Source of the DNA: Dromaius novaehollandiae
Lineage: Eukaryota; Chordata; Aves; Casuariiformes; Dromaiidae
Assembly (NCBI RefSeq): GCF_036370855.1
Contig: NC_088101.1
Location: forward strand, 2,115,501 to 2,179,500
Reading direction: 5' to 3'
Length of the DNA: 64,000 bases
The notes under the pieces were generated by a model. The model was given only the letters and a program-made list of their open reading frames with translations, ran no database searches and was not told the DNA's origin. Both the position numbers and the translations under genes were made by a program. This document shows positions 1-11,254 of this stretch, one piece after another; position 1 is the stretch's first letter; every line of letters starts with the position of its first letter.

Positions 1-1430
1 CTCCAGGCCTGTTTTGGGGGGGGTGTTTTGTATGTTTGTTTGTCTGTTTTTCCCTGGGGGACTAATAGGAGGGATGAGAGAAGTTCCTAGAATAGGAGTG
101 TACAAGTTAGATGGATATAGCTATTTCTTTAAAAAAAAGTATCTTTCAGCAAAAGACAGATTCATCAGCTATCTTGAATTCTGAATACTCAAGTCAAATC
201 CAAGACAAAATCACATCTGTGTGCGCGGTGGGGCTCTGAATCATTACTATGTTCACTCAGATGTTTCCATCATTCAAGCAACAATAGAATATGCTTCTGT
301 CTGCCATTTCAGGTGATAATATGCAGCGTGAACTTAAATTACCAGTTGATAAATGTGAGTTAACACCCACTTACTAATTTGATAAAGCAGCATCAAGATA
401 ATCAGTCATGAAATAAAGTATGCATTTCTTTGGTCACTGAAAATAGCTACTGTGATTTACACCATCTCTATTAGAAAGCTAATGGTCTGCAGCTAGAAAC
501 AAAGAAGGCAAAAGAGAATTATTATAGAATTTGAATAGAATAGCTATAAAATGCATAAGGAAAAAACTTCAGTCTGCTTTCTGCACTGGAGCAGGAAACA
601 GAAAATATTTTCTGTGTCTCTATAACTTAACTCATTTAAGATCTGAAAGTGGATTATTTGTATTTATTTCTACCATCTGTTGAAGATTTTTTTGTCCTCT
701 TTCTGGCAAGTGAGTGTTGGCTCAAGAAGTATCACTGATGAGTCTGGCTGGTAGTTCTCACCAGCTGCCTCAGCCCAGTGGCCATGGAAATATATTGAAC
801 TTTCTTGCATGTGAGGGCAGATTCCCACTGGAAAATGGATAGACTTGGGGGAAATCAATATCTATCCAACCAAGAAAGGATACACTGAAGGATCGTTATC
901 AAAATTCTGTCAGGGGAGAGTCAAACTGTGTGATTTCCAGTGAGGCATATAGAGTGCAGAAGAGTTTGTGAAGCACATGGACTTTACTCCCAAAAGAGCA
1001 TGAAAGGTAATAAAAAGAGTCACAAGGGGTTGAAAATTTTATTACAATCTAAGCTGAGAGAATCTCCTCACATAACTTAGATTAAAGGTCAAGCTTTCTT
1101 TACCAAACTCTTGAAGCACGTGCAAGTCAACTAGACAGGCTTATCTGTGTAATCATTTCAACTCTGATAGTAAAAGTAAGAAGGCTGAGAAAAGAAAAAA
1201 AATAAAATAGAGTTTCCAGATAGAAAAGTTGAGAAAGACTTATCCAGGAGATAGCTCACTATGGAAAACTGATTCAGTAAATGAACTTAACACATATACT
1301 TGCATAAAATCATATGTTTAATTTACTCTGTACTAATCTGAGAACTTAACTCTGTGCTAAACACTGATTCAGTGGAATCAAAGTACATGCATAAGATTAA
1401 GCATAGGTCCACACGCTTTCCTGAATCAGG
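1..1430. other. Non-coding stretch, no repeat recognised
   Basis: AT-rich unique sequence. It opens with a G8 run near base 15. The only frame above 60 codons (minus strand, about 670-858) has no recognisable domain. A 42-base candidate micro-exon (313-354) is listed separately. Confidence 0.6.
313..354 (+). other. Candidate 42-nt plus-strand micro-exon
   Basis: A pyrimidine-rich acceptor (TTCTGTCTGCCATTTCAG) ends at 312 and a GTGAGT donor follows at 355. The 42 bases between them are open in two frames, one reading DNMQRELKLPVDK after a split first codon. I do not recognise the peptide. Strong splice-site pairs this close also arise by chance in AT-rich vertebrate DNA, so this is only a candidate. 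Confidence 0.15.
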
Positions 1431-1439
1431 GAGCAGTTT

Positions 1440-1560
1440 AGATGTCAAGAAACTGTGGTTCTGCTTGCTCTGTGTTTAGTAAATCTGTTTGCGGTGGGCA
1501 GGTTACTTCCCTTCTGTGTCTCTCAGTTATTATCTGTGGGAGTACCATAGTGTAGCTCTG
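1440..1560 (+). repeat. MIR-like SINE relic, plus orientation
   Basis: The segment containing GGGCAGGTTACTTCCCTTCT, then TCTCAGTTATTATCTGT, follows the conserved MIR/tRNA-SINE core (GGGCAAGTYACTT...CTCAGTTTCCTCATCTGT). The flanks are too diverged to set exact ends. Such relics pre-date the bird lineage. Confidence 0.45.
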
Positions 1561-2303
1561 ACATACAGAGAACTAATGAATACTTCATGAGACTCTCAGT
1601 TATTATTTAATCACAGCTTCTTTATGAGTTCATGGAATTTGTGTTGACTTGATACAAAGGGAAAATAGCACAGCACCTTCTGAAATGTAATAGTGAAAAC
1701 AAAGCTAAAAAACATAATATTAACAAATATGAAAAGCACAGAAGAGAAATATAAAATATAATGGTTGAAAACTGAACACAGACATTTGGAAGTCTTTATA
1801 AAAAAGATCAATGTAACACTATACGTCAAAATGCTATGACATTTCTATTCATATTAGTCACGTTGAGGATCAATTCCCTCCATGAACGCCCTGTGAAACT
1901 GATGATTAATCTGAGAGTGAGGGCTGAAATGAATTGCAAGTAGAATTAATAAGATAAGCATGTAAAAATCTGGCCTAAACTTCTCAATTCTTTTCTAAAC
2001 CTACTTTTCTCCAATATTAGCAGCAATATGGAAATTATAGGTTACTGGAAAATAAGATCGCTTCTTTGCCTACTAAACTCCTACCATCAGAGTTAACAGT
2101 CCAATCAAGATTATTAACTCAAAGGTGAACAACTTTAGTAATTTAGTTATTTAAATTAATTGGATCCAAGGTTTTGTTCTTCCAGACCATTGTTATTACA
2201 GCCAATCTTACGTAGAGCCACTCAACACTTCAGATTTCATAACATCCATATGCCAAGCCCCAATTCACTGTGCGCATACTGCATTATTTAAACTGTTGTA
2301 ATA

Positions 2304-2377
2304 GGACCTGATCTAAAGCCCTTTGAAGTCAATGAAGAGACTCCCACTGACTTCAAAGGACTTTGCATTAGGCCCAG
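2304..2377. repeat. Palindromic ancient amniote repeat
   Basis: The two halves are imperfect inverted copies: CTAAAGCCCTTTGAAGTCAATG is mirrored by CACTGACTTCAAAGGACTTTGC, and the outer ends are CCTGAT and TAGGCCC. The layout, with GAAGTCAATG facing TGACTTCAA inside GGCCTGAT-type ends, is one I recognise as an interspersed repeat of birds, turtles and crocodilians. I cannot give a family name. An imperfect hairpin could form across the whole element. Confidence 0.6.
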
Positions 2378-5300
2378 TATTTTCTTTGCAAGGCTTTTGT
2401 ACTTGATAATATCTGATACGGTAGGGAAGAAAGGCAAGAGGGAAACTGTTGGCAGGCTTAGGAGGTCTTCCTGAAATAAATTATCTGTATAGCTGGATAT
2501 TTCAGATCAGTCAGTGGTTAACCAGAAACTGCATTTGATTCAGTGTTTCTGAAACAAACAAAATATAGCATTTCTTGGCAAAACTTTTGGATAACATTCC
2601 TTGTTTGCTGACTCCCCCCCGCCAAGTATTTTTTTATACTTACAGGTCATTTAATTCTCTGGGGATTTTTGTTTGTTTAACACTAGGGTCAATTTTTAAT
2701 GAAGGATAATGTTCTAAAAGTAAAAGTTCAAAAAATTTCATTTCAAAAGTGTCAAGATATTTTGGAAATTAAAATTTTCATTTTGAAAAGACCAAAAAGT
2801 TTTAGATTTTAATTAAAATATTTCCCCAAGCTCTTTGGCTATTTCTTCCACAGATGTTACTTGGATTTGTGAATAGGTTTGGTCTCCATAAAACTGAATT
2901 TTTATTACTGCATTTACTGACTGCCATATTTCATGCTCAGCAATATATATCTGACTGCTGCTAATTTCAGTGGAAACCAACATCTTGCAATTCAAAGTAA
3001 TCCTTGCCCCTAATAATCTTATTGTCTATGATAAAGATTTTAAAATTGGCTTCTTCAGACCTGCTGAAGTTCCTCTGTATCACAGTTTAATTTTACAGCT
3101 TTCACATTTCACAGTGAGAATTTTTTGAGATTTTTGAGTTGTATCTCATTTCAGTTTCCCTTCTCTTCCTCCCTCTGAAGCTATGTGCAGGATTCATATA
3201 CAGAATATGCTTAAGTATTTTGCTGCTTGTAGCATGGGGTGGTAATCTTTCTTCCATTTGCCTTACATGTGGTAAGACGTCGTTCTCCATTGCCCTTAAG
3301 AGCTTCTGCCATGATGAGATGCCACTGTAGAGACAGGCCAGTCACAAGTGACTGACTGTTGCGCACTCAGCTCTCACTAAAATCTTGTGGCAAAGGATTG
3401 AGCCCCATGGATTTATCACTCTAAAACAGAGAACATTCTGGAAATGTGAGGATAGGCCAGGCCACACACCTAGGCCAGGGAATCAGTCTTTCTTTCCAAT
3501 GCTGGAACTCAGAATTGCATAGACGGATGGAATTGATTATGGAAGGCCTTGCCGAGGATACTGCTTGAGGTAGAAAACGTTCCCACAGAAGAAAATGGTA
3601 CCTTGTGTATCTAGGCCTAGAAAAGTGTCTCCTCTGCTGATCTAAGGAATATGTGTAATTTTCACTAAAGGTTTTACTTCTGAGATTGTCAAGAATTTGC
3701 TCCAGGAAAAAAAAAAAAACATGTGTGTGTGTATTGGTGGGCAGGGGGAAGAGAGTGCAGAGTTGAAAATAGATTACTTCTGCGATAGAGAGCAGTAGAA
3801 AATATTTAACAAGAACTTGTTAAATATAAATATAAAATTTATTTTTATTTATTTTTTATTTATTTAAATTCTATAAAATATTTTACTGTTCCTTTTGTCC
3901 AGTTAGACCCTTCAAAATCATTAATCTTCATAGCATTTTCTAGGAGGTTGTTTATCATTAGCAATTTTCAGGTCAGCGACTTCATTCCACAGGTATGGGG
4001 ATGTATTTTATTTTTTATATATAAAATTTTGAGCAGGCCAGTTCTTTCAAGACCAGCTACAAACAATTTTATCCTTCTGGCTCTGATTTACAGCAAAATG
4101 GTACAGTTTGCTTTCTTTTACTTACACTAGACAAATGCCCAAATGAGTCCTATGTGTCTGGATGACCATGCTACAGTTTAAAGTGTTTGATCCGAAGTGC
4201 ATAGAAATCAATACAAATCTTTCAGTTGATCACAATGGGCTTTTGATCTGAACTTAGCATATCCGACAAACTAATTTCATTTACTATCAATCTGATGTTA
4301 TAGATTAAGTTCTCTGATGGGGATACTGTGAGCTAACGTTTTCTGTTTTCAGTTGTTAAAAGGCTTATGTATAATTTATAGTGAAAGCATTCGTACAAGG
4401 CATTTTAAACAGGAAGACTCATAGAAGTGCAAGTCAAGAAAGAGATGTTAAATACTTTCTACACCTAGAAAAATAATTTGGTTATGGGCCCCTGTTTCAT
4501 AGGCTGTGGTGTCCTCTTCGGTGGTAGGCACTGTTAGGCAGATCAAATGACTCAAAGACCTCAGACTACCCTCTCTGCCCCAGCAAAGGCAATGTCAGAT
4601 AAAAGGCATCTTGCATAGCACTTGCAAAATAATGCTGAATCCAGTCAATTCCTTAAATAATGCAAAGCAGAGGAGTGAAAAATATGAGGTCCTTCAAGGA
4701 GCCAACAACCCTAAACAGTGCAGTTCCATTCTGGGATTAACCAGCTCCCCCCTTGGTCATACCCTCAGCATCTTTTAAGTGTGCTTGCTTTCAGCCTATG
4801 TGGTGGCTCCTCAGCTTCATCACTGACAACAATCAAACCTAGTTTCCGAACTCTTGCACTAGCATCAGCTGGAGCTAACAGCCTGCTGGAAACCTCTGAT
4901 AAACAGATACACCATTCTGGTCACCTCTCTGGTTTGACCCTAGCTGATCCAACTACCTTAGATTTGAAGATGATGAAAGTTTCAGTTCTTTCATGTATTG
5001 ATGTTATTCTCTGCTCTAAAAACTGTCAGCTGGAGGGAAAGTATCACAGGGAGCCAACCTGGGATTGCATTTGAGACTGTGGAGGCTGATATTTGTTCCT
5101 GCTGAGCACCAAGACAGTGCACACTGATTCACGGAAGAGGGAAATCTCATTATTCACAAAGAGCTTCCTCCTAATGTTCAAATGCATATGCCATTCATCA
5201 CTTTCAGTCAGTGTTACTGACAGACAGAGCTCAGGCTATGTTCACCATGTTCAGTCTTTGTACAATTCATGGTTCACCAAACAAGCAAGGAATTTGCTCC

Positions 5301-5580
5301 TGCTTAGCAATGGCCTGGTGGTGGAACATACTCAGGAACATACTCTTTCTTGTCAGATAGCCCAGGGCTTCCAAAGAATGTACCAAAACCACAGCAACAG
5401 ACTATCAAAAGGCATATGTGGATACAAGGGGTTGGAAAATTCAGCAGAAGAAATATAACCGCCTACCATAGCCAGATGACCACAAAAATCTAATATATAC
5501 TCAAATATACATAGGAAAGGCTGGATTAAGATGCTTGTAACTCTTGAATTAGCACAAAACAGTGCCATAATAACTTAACA
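2378..5580. other. Non-coding stretch with low-complexity patches
   Basis: Mostly unique. It holds a C8 run near 2617, an A-rich run near 3709, a short TG tract at 3722 and an AT-rich ATTT patch at 3830-3885. Two adjacent plus-strand frames (4718-5074 and 5093-5458, about 120 codons each) show no domain, and the first is separated from the second by stops. I treat both as chance frames. Confidence 0.55.
3830..3885. repeat. AT-rich ATTT/TTTA low-complexity tract
   Basis: Almost only A and T, with repeated TTTATTT units, running from TTAAATATAAATATAAAA to AAATATTTTA. Confidence 0.8.
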
Positions 5581-6066
5581 GACTCACAGGATAGTTGGGG
5601 TTGGAAGCGACCTCTGGAGATCATCTAGTCCAACCACCCTGATCAAAGCAGAGTTACCTAGAGCAGGTTGCCCATGACCGTGTCCAGTCGGGTTTTGAAT
5701 ATCTCCAGGGATGGAGACTCCACAGTCGCTCTGGGCAATCTGTTCCAGTGTTTGATCACGCTTATGGTAAAAAAGTGTTTCTTATGCTTACACAGAATTT
5801 CCTGTATTTCAATTTGTGTCCATTGCCTCTTGTCTATTCACTGGATACCACTGAGAAGAGACTTTCTCCATGTTCTTTATGTCTCCCCCCTCCCCCCCCC
5901 CCCGCCCATATCTGTATGTAAGTTGGTAAGATCTCTCCTCCAGGCTAAACAGTTCCAGCTCTCTCAACCTCTCCTAGTATGTCAGATGCTCCAGTCTCTT
6001 AATCATCTTTGTGGCTCTTTGCTGGACTCACTCCAGTAGGTCCGTGTCTGTCTTGTACTGGGGAGC

Positions 6067-7229
6067 CTAGAACTGGACACAGCACTCCAGGTGTGGTCTC
6101 ACCAGTGCTACGTAGACAGGAAGGATCACTTTCCTCAGCCTGCTGGTAAGACTTTTCCTAATGCAGCCCAGGATACCGTTGGTTTTCATTGCCACCACAA
6201 AGGCACTTTGCTGGTTCATGTTCAGCTTGTTGTCCACCAGGACCTTCAGATCCTTACCTGCAGAGCTGCTTTTCAACTGGTCGGCCCTCAGCCTGTACTG
6301 GTGCATGGGGTTTTTCCTCCCCAGGTGCAGGACTTGTGCTGAACTTCATGAGATTCCTGTTTACCCATTTCTCCAGCCTGTCAAGGTCTCTATGACTGGC
6401 AGCACAGCCCTCTGGTGTGTCAGCCACTCCTCCCTGTTTTGTATCATCTGTAAACTTGCTGAGGGTGCACTCTGTCCCATCATCTAGGTCATTAATGAAG
6501 AGGTTAAACATTACTGGACCCAATATTGACCCCTGGGGTACACCACTAGTCACTAGTCTCCAGCTAGACTTTCTGCCACTGATCATAACTTTTGAGTCTG
6601 GCAGTTCAGCCAGTTTTCAGTGTATCTCACTGTTCATTTATCTAGCATCTATTTCATCAGCTTGTCTATAAGGATGCTGTGGGAGACAGTGCTGAAAGCC
6701 AGTGGTAAGTCTTCCTTGCTTCAGGCTTTCCTGCTGGACTGAGGGGCCTGGAATTCCTGAAGGCTGATCTTACCAGTAAAGACCGAGGTGAAGAAGGCAT
6801 TGAGCACTCAGCCTTTTCTGTGTCCTTTGTCACCAGGGCCTCTGCTCCATTCAGCAGTGCCCCCCCCCCCCCCCCCATTTTCCCTAGCCTTCCTTCTGCT
6901 GCTTCTGCTCTTGTAGAAACCTTTCTTGTCGTCCTTCACGTTCCTTGCCAGATTCAACTTGAAATGGACTTTGGCTGTCCTAACCCTATCCTTACACACC
7001 TGGACTGTGTCTCTGTATTCCTGCTTGGTCACCTGTCCCTGCTTCCACCTCCTGTAGGCATCTTTTTTAATGTTTGAGTTTTGTCAGGAGCTCCTTGTTT
7101 GTCCACGCAGGCCTCTTGCTGCCTTTGCTTAATTTGCTGCTCATTGGGATGGGCCATTCTTGAGCTTGGAGGAGCTGATCCTTGAATTATCAACCAGCTT
7201 TCCTGGACCCATTTTCTCTCCAGGACCAT
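6067..7229 (-). pseudogene. Broken CR1 ORF2 (reverse transcriptase) remnant
   Basis: The endonuclease/reverse transcriptase ORF of CR1, dead in this copy. Reading 5' to 3' on the minus strand: 7229-7029 holds ESWLIIQGSAPP and related linker residues; 7032-6808 gives KQEYRDTVQVC and LARNVKDDKKGF; 6586-6254 carries the palm domain with [12 protein letters not shown] and the catalytic box as FTDD (6443-6454), where CR1 relatives usually have FADD; 6306-6067 continues with DLKVLVDNKLNMNQQ, KTNGILGCIRKS and LVRPHLE. Frames change between blocks. The block before the palm jumps from the DLPLA region (about 6710) straight to FSTVSHSILIDKL, so roughly 150 codons of the N-terminal RT fingers/palm are missing (estimated from memory of the family). 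No functional product is possible. Confidence 0.88.
6860..6876. repeat. C17 homopolymer inside the CR1 copy
   Basis: Seventeen consecutive C. On the minus strand it reads as a run of glycine codons inside the CR1 reading frame, where related copies have ordinary coding sequence. It is probably an expanded slippage tract, and its length may be unreliable in the assembly. Confidence 0.9.
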
Positions 7230-7330
7230 ATCCTATGGCATTCTTCCAAGCATATCCCTGAAGAGGCCAAAGTCTGCTCTCCTAAAGTCCAGAGCTGTGA
7301 TCCTGCTTTTTGTCTTCTGTGTAGCATAGC

Positions 7331-9897
7331 ACAACCAGTTCCACACTGCTTTAGGGCTCCTCAAGTCAGATTAGGGCTGCATGCCCTTCAAAACCTCATC
7401 ATTGTGATTACATACCAAATCTTAAATATTGCAGCACCCCACATCAATAAATTGCCTTTCCATTTTTAAGTATTTCCTTTACCACTCCAAACCTGTGTCC
7501 ACCTGCCTCTCATTAGCAATTAAAGGAAGTCCACCAAAATTCCAAATTAGCAGGCAGTAAAAAACAGAGATACTATACTGATCCCTGAAGACTACCAGCA
7601 TCAGTGCCTACCAGAGACAGCAGAAGCATCTCACTATTAATGCACAGGAATTCAGCTCCAAGTACAAAATGTGAGACATGTGGAGACCCCGTCTGAAAAA
7701 GCAAACTTGTCTGTGGGTGGGTACATATATGCATGCAGAATGTAGGGAATTTTGCTGCTGCTGAAGTTTTGTGTGGTAATATCTTTACTTCACCATCCAC
7801 CAGATACTAGAGTGTGAGCTGAGAGATAAACAAGAACAGAGCTAAGGAAGCAGCAGTGAGCTGGGCCTGGCTCGGCCAGCTAGGACCACATCAAAAAGTG
7901 GTATCTAGTCCAACTTAGTCACTTCCTTGAAAACAGAGAACTCTACAAACCAGAGTCCACTGTTTTTGAGCAGAAGAGGTGTTAGGCAATGCCTCACAAG
8001 AGCTTCAGAGATCCAGCAGTCCAAGAAGAGGGTAAAGCATATATTTTTTCCCCTGGATTTTCAGAATAGGCTTTTAGAATATATCTCACATCCCCTTTCT
8101 CAGTCCTTGCCCTGATACACCTACATAGCTCCCAATACTTAGCAGTTTAGGAAACTTATAAGATGGAGGCTACATCTAGACCTTCAAGCCTAAACCTGCA
8201 TACAGCAGAGAGAGTGACAAAGGCTTCCTCAGGGTACCTTGACCGTGTAAATGCTGTAGTGTGCCGATGCACTCAATGCTTTTATGTTAAGTGTCGATAA
8301 CTGTCTACTTCATTCATAGCTCCTTCTTCCTGGAGGCACAAATGTACATTTGCTGATCCTCACATAAATTCTGCCCCACCTCTTGGGCTTACAGCAGGAG
8401 GCAAGTATAGGTCTGCCTTTCTCCCCTCAAGAAAAGAGAATTTATGTGGCAAAGAGAGCAGCCAACACTACTCTCATAGCCTAGCAGCCCAGGGCATATC
8501 CACTTATCTTCCCACCCATGGCAATGTGAAAGTCTCATCTTTATTCACAAGTCTATCCTTGTAACACCGAGCCTTAGGGGAGGGGAGATGAGAAACCGCC
8601 TCATCTTCATCATGAGGGATGAAGTAACCCCATAGCTGCAAAAGGAACAAAGCTCAGGCTAGGCCAGGATCAACTTATTTCTGAGTTACCAGCACTGCAG
8701 TGATCATGTGCACACGCACAAAGAACTATGCAGGGGATTGCTATTTTCAAAAGACCACAAGTCGTATCTTAGTTATGTAATGGATTATGCCCTCTGAGTT
8801 CTAGTAACAACAAATGCAATTTTAAATATTGCACAGTATTGCATGTGCAGTGCACATCGGCAACACATTGCCAAGTGTTACTGCATATTTTGTATATTTT
8901 AATGTAAAGGACAGATACTTTATTTCTATTTTGTTATTTGATTTATTGTAATAATGTATATACTTTTCAAATGCATACTTGTTATTCCACTCATGACCTG
9001 GGGGGTGGGGGTGCTGTGACCACTGATTTCTAACAGTGTTTGGCAATGAAACTCAGAGCTGATGAACTCTAGGGTATTTTCTAGCCTGAGTTTGCATACC
9101 TGGAGCAGACAACAGCTTTAACACAAGTGGTCTTCCCGGTAGACATGTAAGGGACCTCAAGTCAAAGTGTCAAACACATCTGTATATCTCATTGCTTCTC
9201 TGCCTTCAGTGTGTGTCCAGCAGAGCAGCTACTTGTCAGCTCTGGCACCTCCATAGCTGCTTTACTGAGAAGATACAAGCTGAGACAAAGCAGTAGAAGA
9301 TCACAGAGGCAAATGACTTAATCCAAAGCCCATTGCAGGCTGCATGGATTCTGGACATCAAATACCCTTAGATTCAGGGAGCCTTGAGTATTTTCCTCAA
9401 ACCAGTGTCTTTTTTTTCATTCCCAGTTATCTATAAGTACTAGTCACTGAATGTATCAAAATTCTCTCAAGCATTACATACAAGCATTTAAATAAGCAAA
9501 TTCCCTTAGTCACTCCTAAAACGCTGCACTTTGGCATTACCATTGCAAAGCATCACCTTCTGGGCTCCAAGCCTTAGGCCTGCAGTTTAAAGAAGTACTA
9601 CAACTAGTGCTCTAAGTTTGATGCCAGATGTATCTAGTCTTACTGCACCTGAGAGGTAACAATTGTCTTCTGCATGTGTAGCTCATGGGACCTACCCTAC
9701 ATGCAACAAAAAAGGAAGATATTAGAACAAGTAGAACAGCTGTGAGACATCATTGATTATGTAACATCACAGACCATATTGCTTCTTCAAAGCCAGATAT
9801 TAAACCCCCCTTCTCATTTAGTGCTGTTTAGAGTATTTTGATAATGAGGCAGCATTTTCTGTAACACATTGAAAGTAATTCCTCTTTCTCATTTCAG
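7331..9897. other. Non-coding stretch, no repeat recognised
   Basis: Unique sequence without convincing frames. A G-rich GGGGGGTGGGGGTG segment lies at about 9000-9013. Confidence 0.55.
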
Positions 9898-10139
9898 CCA
9901 ACAACCTTGCCTCTTCAGATCCTTATCGATGCCATCATGATTGTGTCTTCTTATCACCATGCATTGCAGTTTTCTGAATATAGTTTTGTTAAAGGCACAG
10001 AAAATGGGGCTCTCAAGAGTGTGACGTGGAAGAGATGTTCTGCATTTGCATGTTATGGGCAGGGAAGGATCCTGCAGTGGGTGGTAGAACATACAATGAA
10101 AAATCACCTGTCCTGTCTCACTTTCACCTTGGCCATGAG
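9898..10139 (+). other. Candidate 242-nt plus-strand exon
   Basis: A strong acceptor (TTCCTCTTTCTCATTTCAG) ends at 9897. The frame after it stays open for about 84 codons and includes LPLQILIDAIMIVSSYHHAL and SFVKGTENGALKSVTW. A modest donor (AGG|GTGAGA) lies at 10140, before the stop at about 10150. The protein is unknown to me. A minus-strand frame of 107 codons overlaps it, so coding sense is uncertain. Acceptor quality and open length are the only support. Confidence 0.2.
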
Positions 10140-10535
10140 GGTGAGAGGTTGAGGCACAGGTTTGATCCAGCCCTAGTTTTGATCTCACCTTCTGGAAAAC
10201 CTTGTGCTGCACCCAGCTACAATCTAAAGGACAGAATTTTTAATGAGAAGAACAAAACTGATATATTTGTGTTTGCACTAACCACTCCTTCTGCACAATG
10301 GAGAGGGGGACAGTATTTAAATGACTTTTCTGCACCAATAATTTTGATTCCTGTGGCAGAAAATTAATTTCTCTCTTCTCTGCTGAAAAGAACCCAGTAT
10401 GTATTCCTGGATCCCAGCTGGACTAGCAGCAGAGGAGAAAAAAAGCAACTGCACACCTAGCTAAAGAAATAGAATACAGAGCTCCTACAAAAGACAATTT
10501 TCATCAGATCCTGACGACAGACTGTTGTGCTAAAC

Positions 10536-10540
10536 ACAGT
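10536..10540. repeat. Target-site duplication, left copy (ACAGT)
   Basis: Directly abuts the TG end of the solo LTR and matches the five bases at 10970-10974. Confidence 0.85.
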
Positions 10541-10625
10541 TGTAAGGGTAAGGCAGGGGCACCGCCTGGAATTCCAGCAGGGACAGGTACACAAACACAA
10601 AGCATACTATGGTCGATATGGAGCA

Positions 10626-10631
10626 TTTATT
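10626..10631 (-). terminator. Polyadenylation signal of the solo LTR
   Basis: AATAAA on the minus strand (plus TTTATT), located between the TATA-like box and the LTR 3' end, as expected for R/U5. Confidence 0.65.
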
Positions 10632-10764
10632 ACCTCTGCGACTGAGCGGGGGTTCCCTGGCATTTTTCCGATCAAGGCAATAATGGAGTGGGGGATCCCT
10701 GGCACCACTCAGCTTCGGTCCAGGGTGAGGAACACCGGGGGGGGCGGGGGGGCACTAGATGAAG

Positions 10765-10772
10765 TTTTTATG
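10765..10772 (-). promoter_or_regulatory. TATA-like box of the solo LTR
   Basis: Minus-strand CATAAAAA, about 130 bases upstream of the AATAAA signal and inside the LTR. Transcription would start about 25-30 bases further on, in the G/C-rich stretch near 10740. Whether it is active cannot be told from sequence. Confidence 0.55.
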
Positions 10773-10969
10773 TACCATACACATGCGCAGTAAGCATGTT
10801 GAACTCATTGTTTTTCCTGATTCAAAGCCCAGGTGCAGCACCACCCTGGCACAGGCTGAACTACATGACTACAGGTCAACATGCCCTGTTGATGCTCCTT
10901 TTCCCACGGAATGGTCTGGCTAGCTTCCATCACCTATCTCCTCGACATTCTTCCGCACTTTCCCAAACA

Positions 10970-10974
10970 ACAGT
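10970..10974. repeat. Target-site duplication, right copy (ACAGT)
   Basis: Directly follows the CA end of the solo LTR. It is identical to the left copy, which argues for a fairly recent insertion. Confidence 0.85.
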
Positions 10975-11187
10975 ACAAGTAAAACTTGGAAGACATAGAA
11001 AGGACAAATAAGCAGTAACCAGAAATAAGTAACCATAAGCACCTTCATGCAATACAGGACAGTGTAGTAGTGCAGCACTATGCAAAGAAAATGGATTTCC
11101 TCACCAGAGAGCCTCGCCAGAGCCTCGCAAGAATCATTCCTTACCTTTTTCATATTCTGACCTAAATGCCTGCTGCTGACCAGCCGA

Positions 11188-11254
11188 ACACTGGATGAAG
11201 AACAGGTTACTGGGCTAGGTGGACCTTCTGCTGTTAGCCACTCTCATATGTTAG
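11188..11254 (+). repeat. Old CR1-type 3' tail fragment
   Basis: ACTGGGCTAGGTGGACCTTC followed by a CTCTCATATGTT segment matches the widespread amniote CR1 tail pattern (CTGGGCTAGATGGACC...TGACCCAGTATGG...CTTATGTT) with many changes. Only the 3' end survives. Confidence 0.55.

Larger units (their letters stand above)
5581..7330 (-). mobile_element. CR1 LINE, 5'-truncated, internally deleted
   Basis: Non-LTR retrotransposon of the avian CR1 group. The 3' end lies at about 5581: GGTTGGAAGCGACCTC in plus sense, which is the complement of the CR1 tail, with the usual terminal octamer repeats eroded. Moving right, the plus-strand text matches the reverse complement of CR1 in order: the GTCCAG-GGGTTTTGAATATCTCCAG block, the C-terminal part of ORF2, the reverse transcriptase, and the linker upstream of it up to GAAGAGGCCAAAGTCTGCTC near 7262-7281. 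Similarity fades by about 7330, so this is a 5'-truncated copy, as is usual for CR1. Frames are broken many times. Long C runs at 5884-5905 and 6860-6876 lie inside it. Bird assignment of the window rests mainly on this element. Confidence 0.92.
10541..10969 (-). mobile_element. Solo LTR of an endogenous retrovirus
   Basis: A 429-bp element bounded by TG...CA (minus sense TGTTTGGGAA...CCTTACA). It is flanked on both sides by the same five bases, ACAGT (10536-10540 and 10970-10974), a perfect target-site duplication. In minus sense it has the order expected of U3-R: a CATAAAAA TATA-like box at 10772-10765, then AATAAA at 10631-10626. It is richer in GC and CpG than its surroundings. No internal retroviral genes or second LTR are present, so this is a solo LTR left by recombination between the two LTRs. 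A 5-bp duplication suits class II or class III (ERVK/ERVL-like) integrases better than the 4-bp type; the exact family is unknown to me. Confidence 0.85.

Noticed and set aside
4718..5458. Two neighbouring plus-strand frames of about 120 codons
   Set aside because: Different frames separated by stops, no family resemblance, low-complexity serine/leucine composition; a broken gene cannot be supported.
5668..7469. Many plus-strand frames across the CR1 copy
   Set aside because: They are antisense shadows of the CR1 ORF2 on the minus strand and carry no function of their own.
10527..11153. Small frames overlapping the solo LTR (plus 88 and 71 codons, minus 77 codons)
   Set aside because: They run across LTR control sequence or its edges and have no gene-like features.
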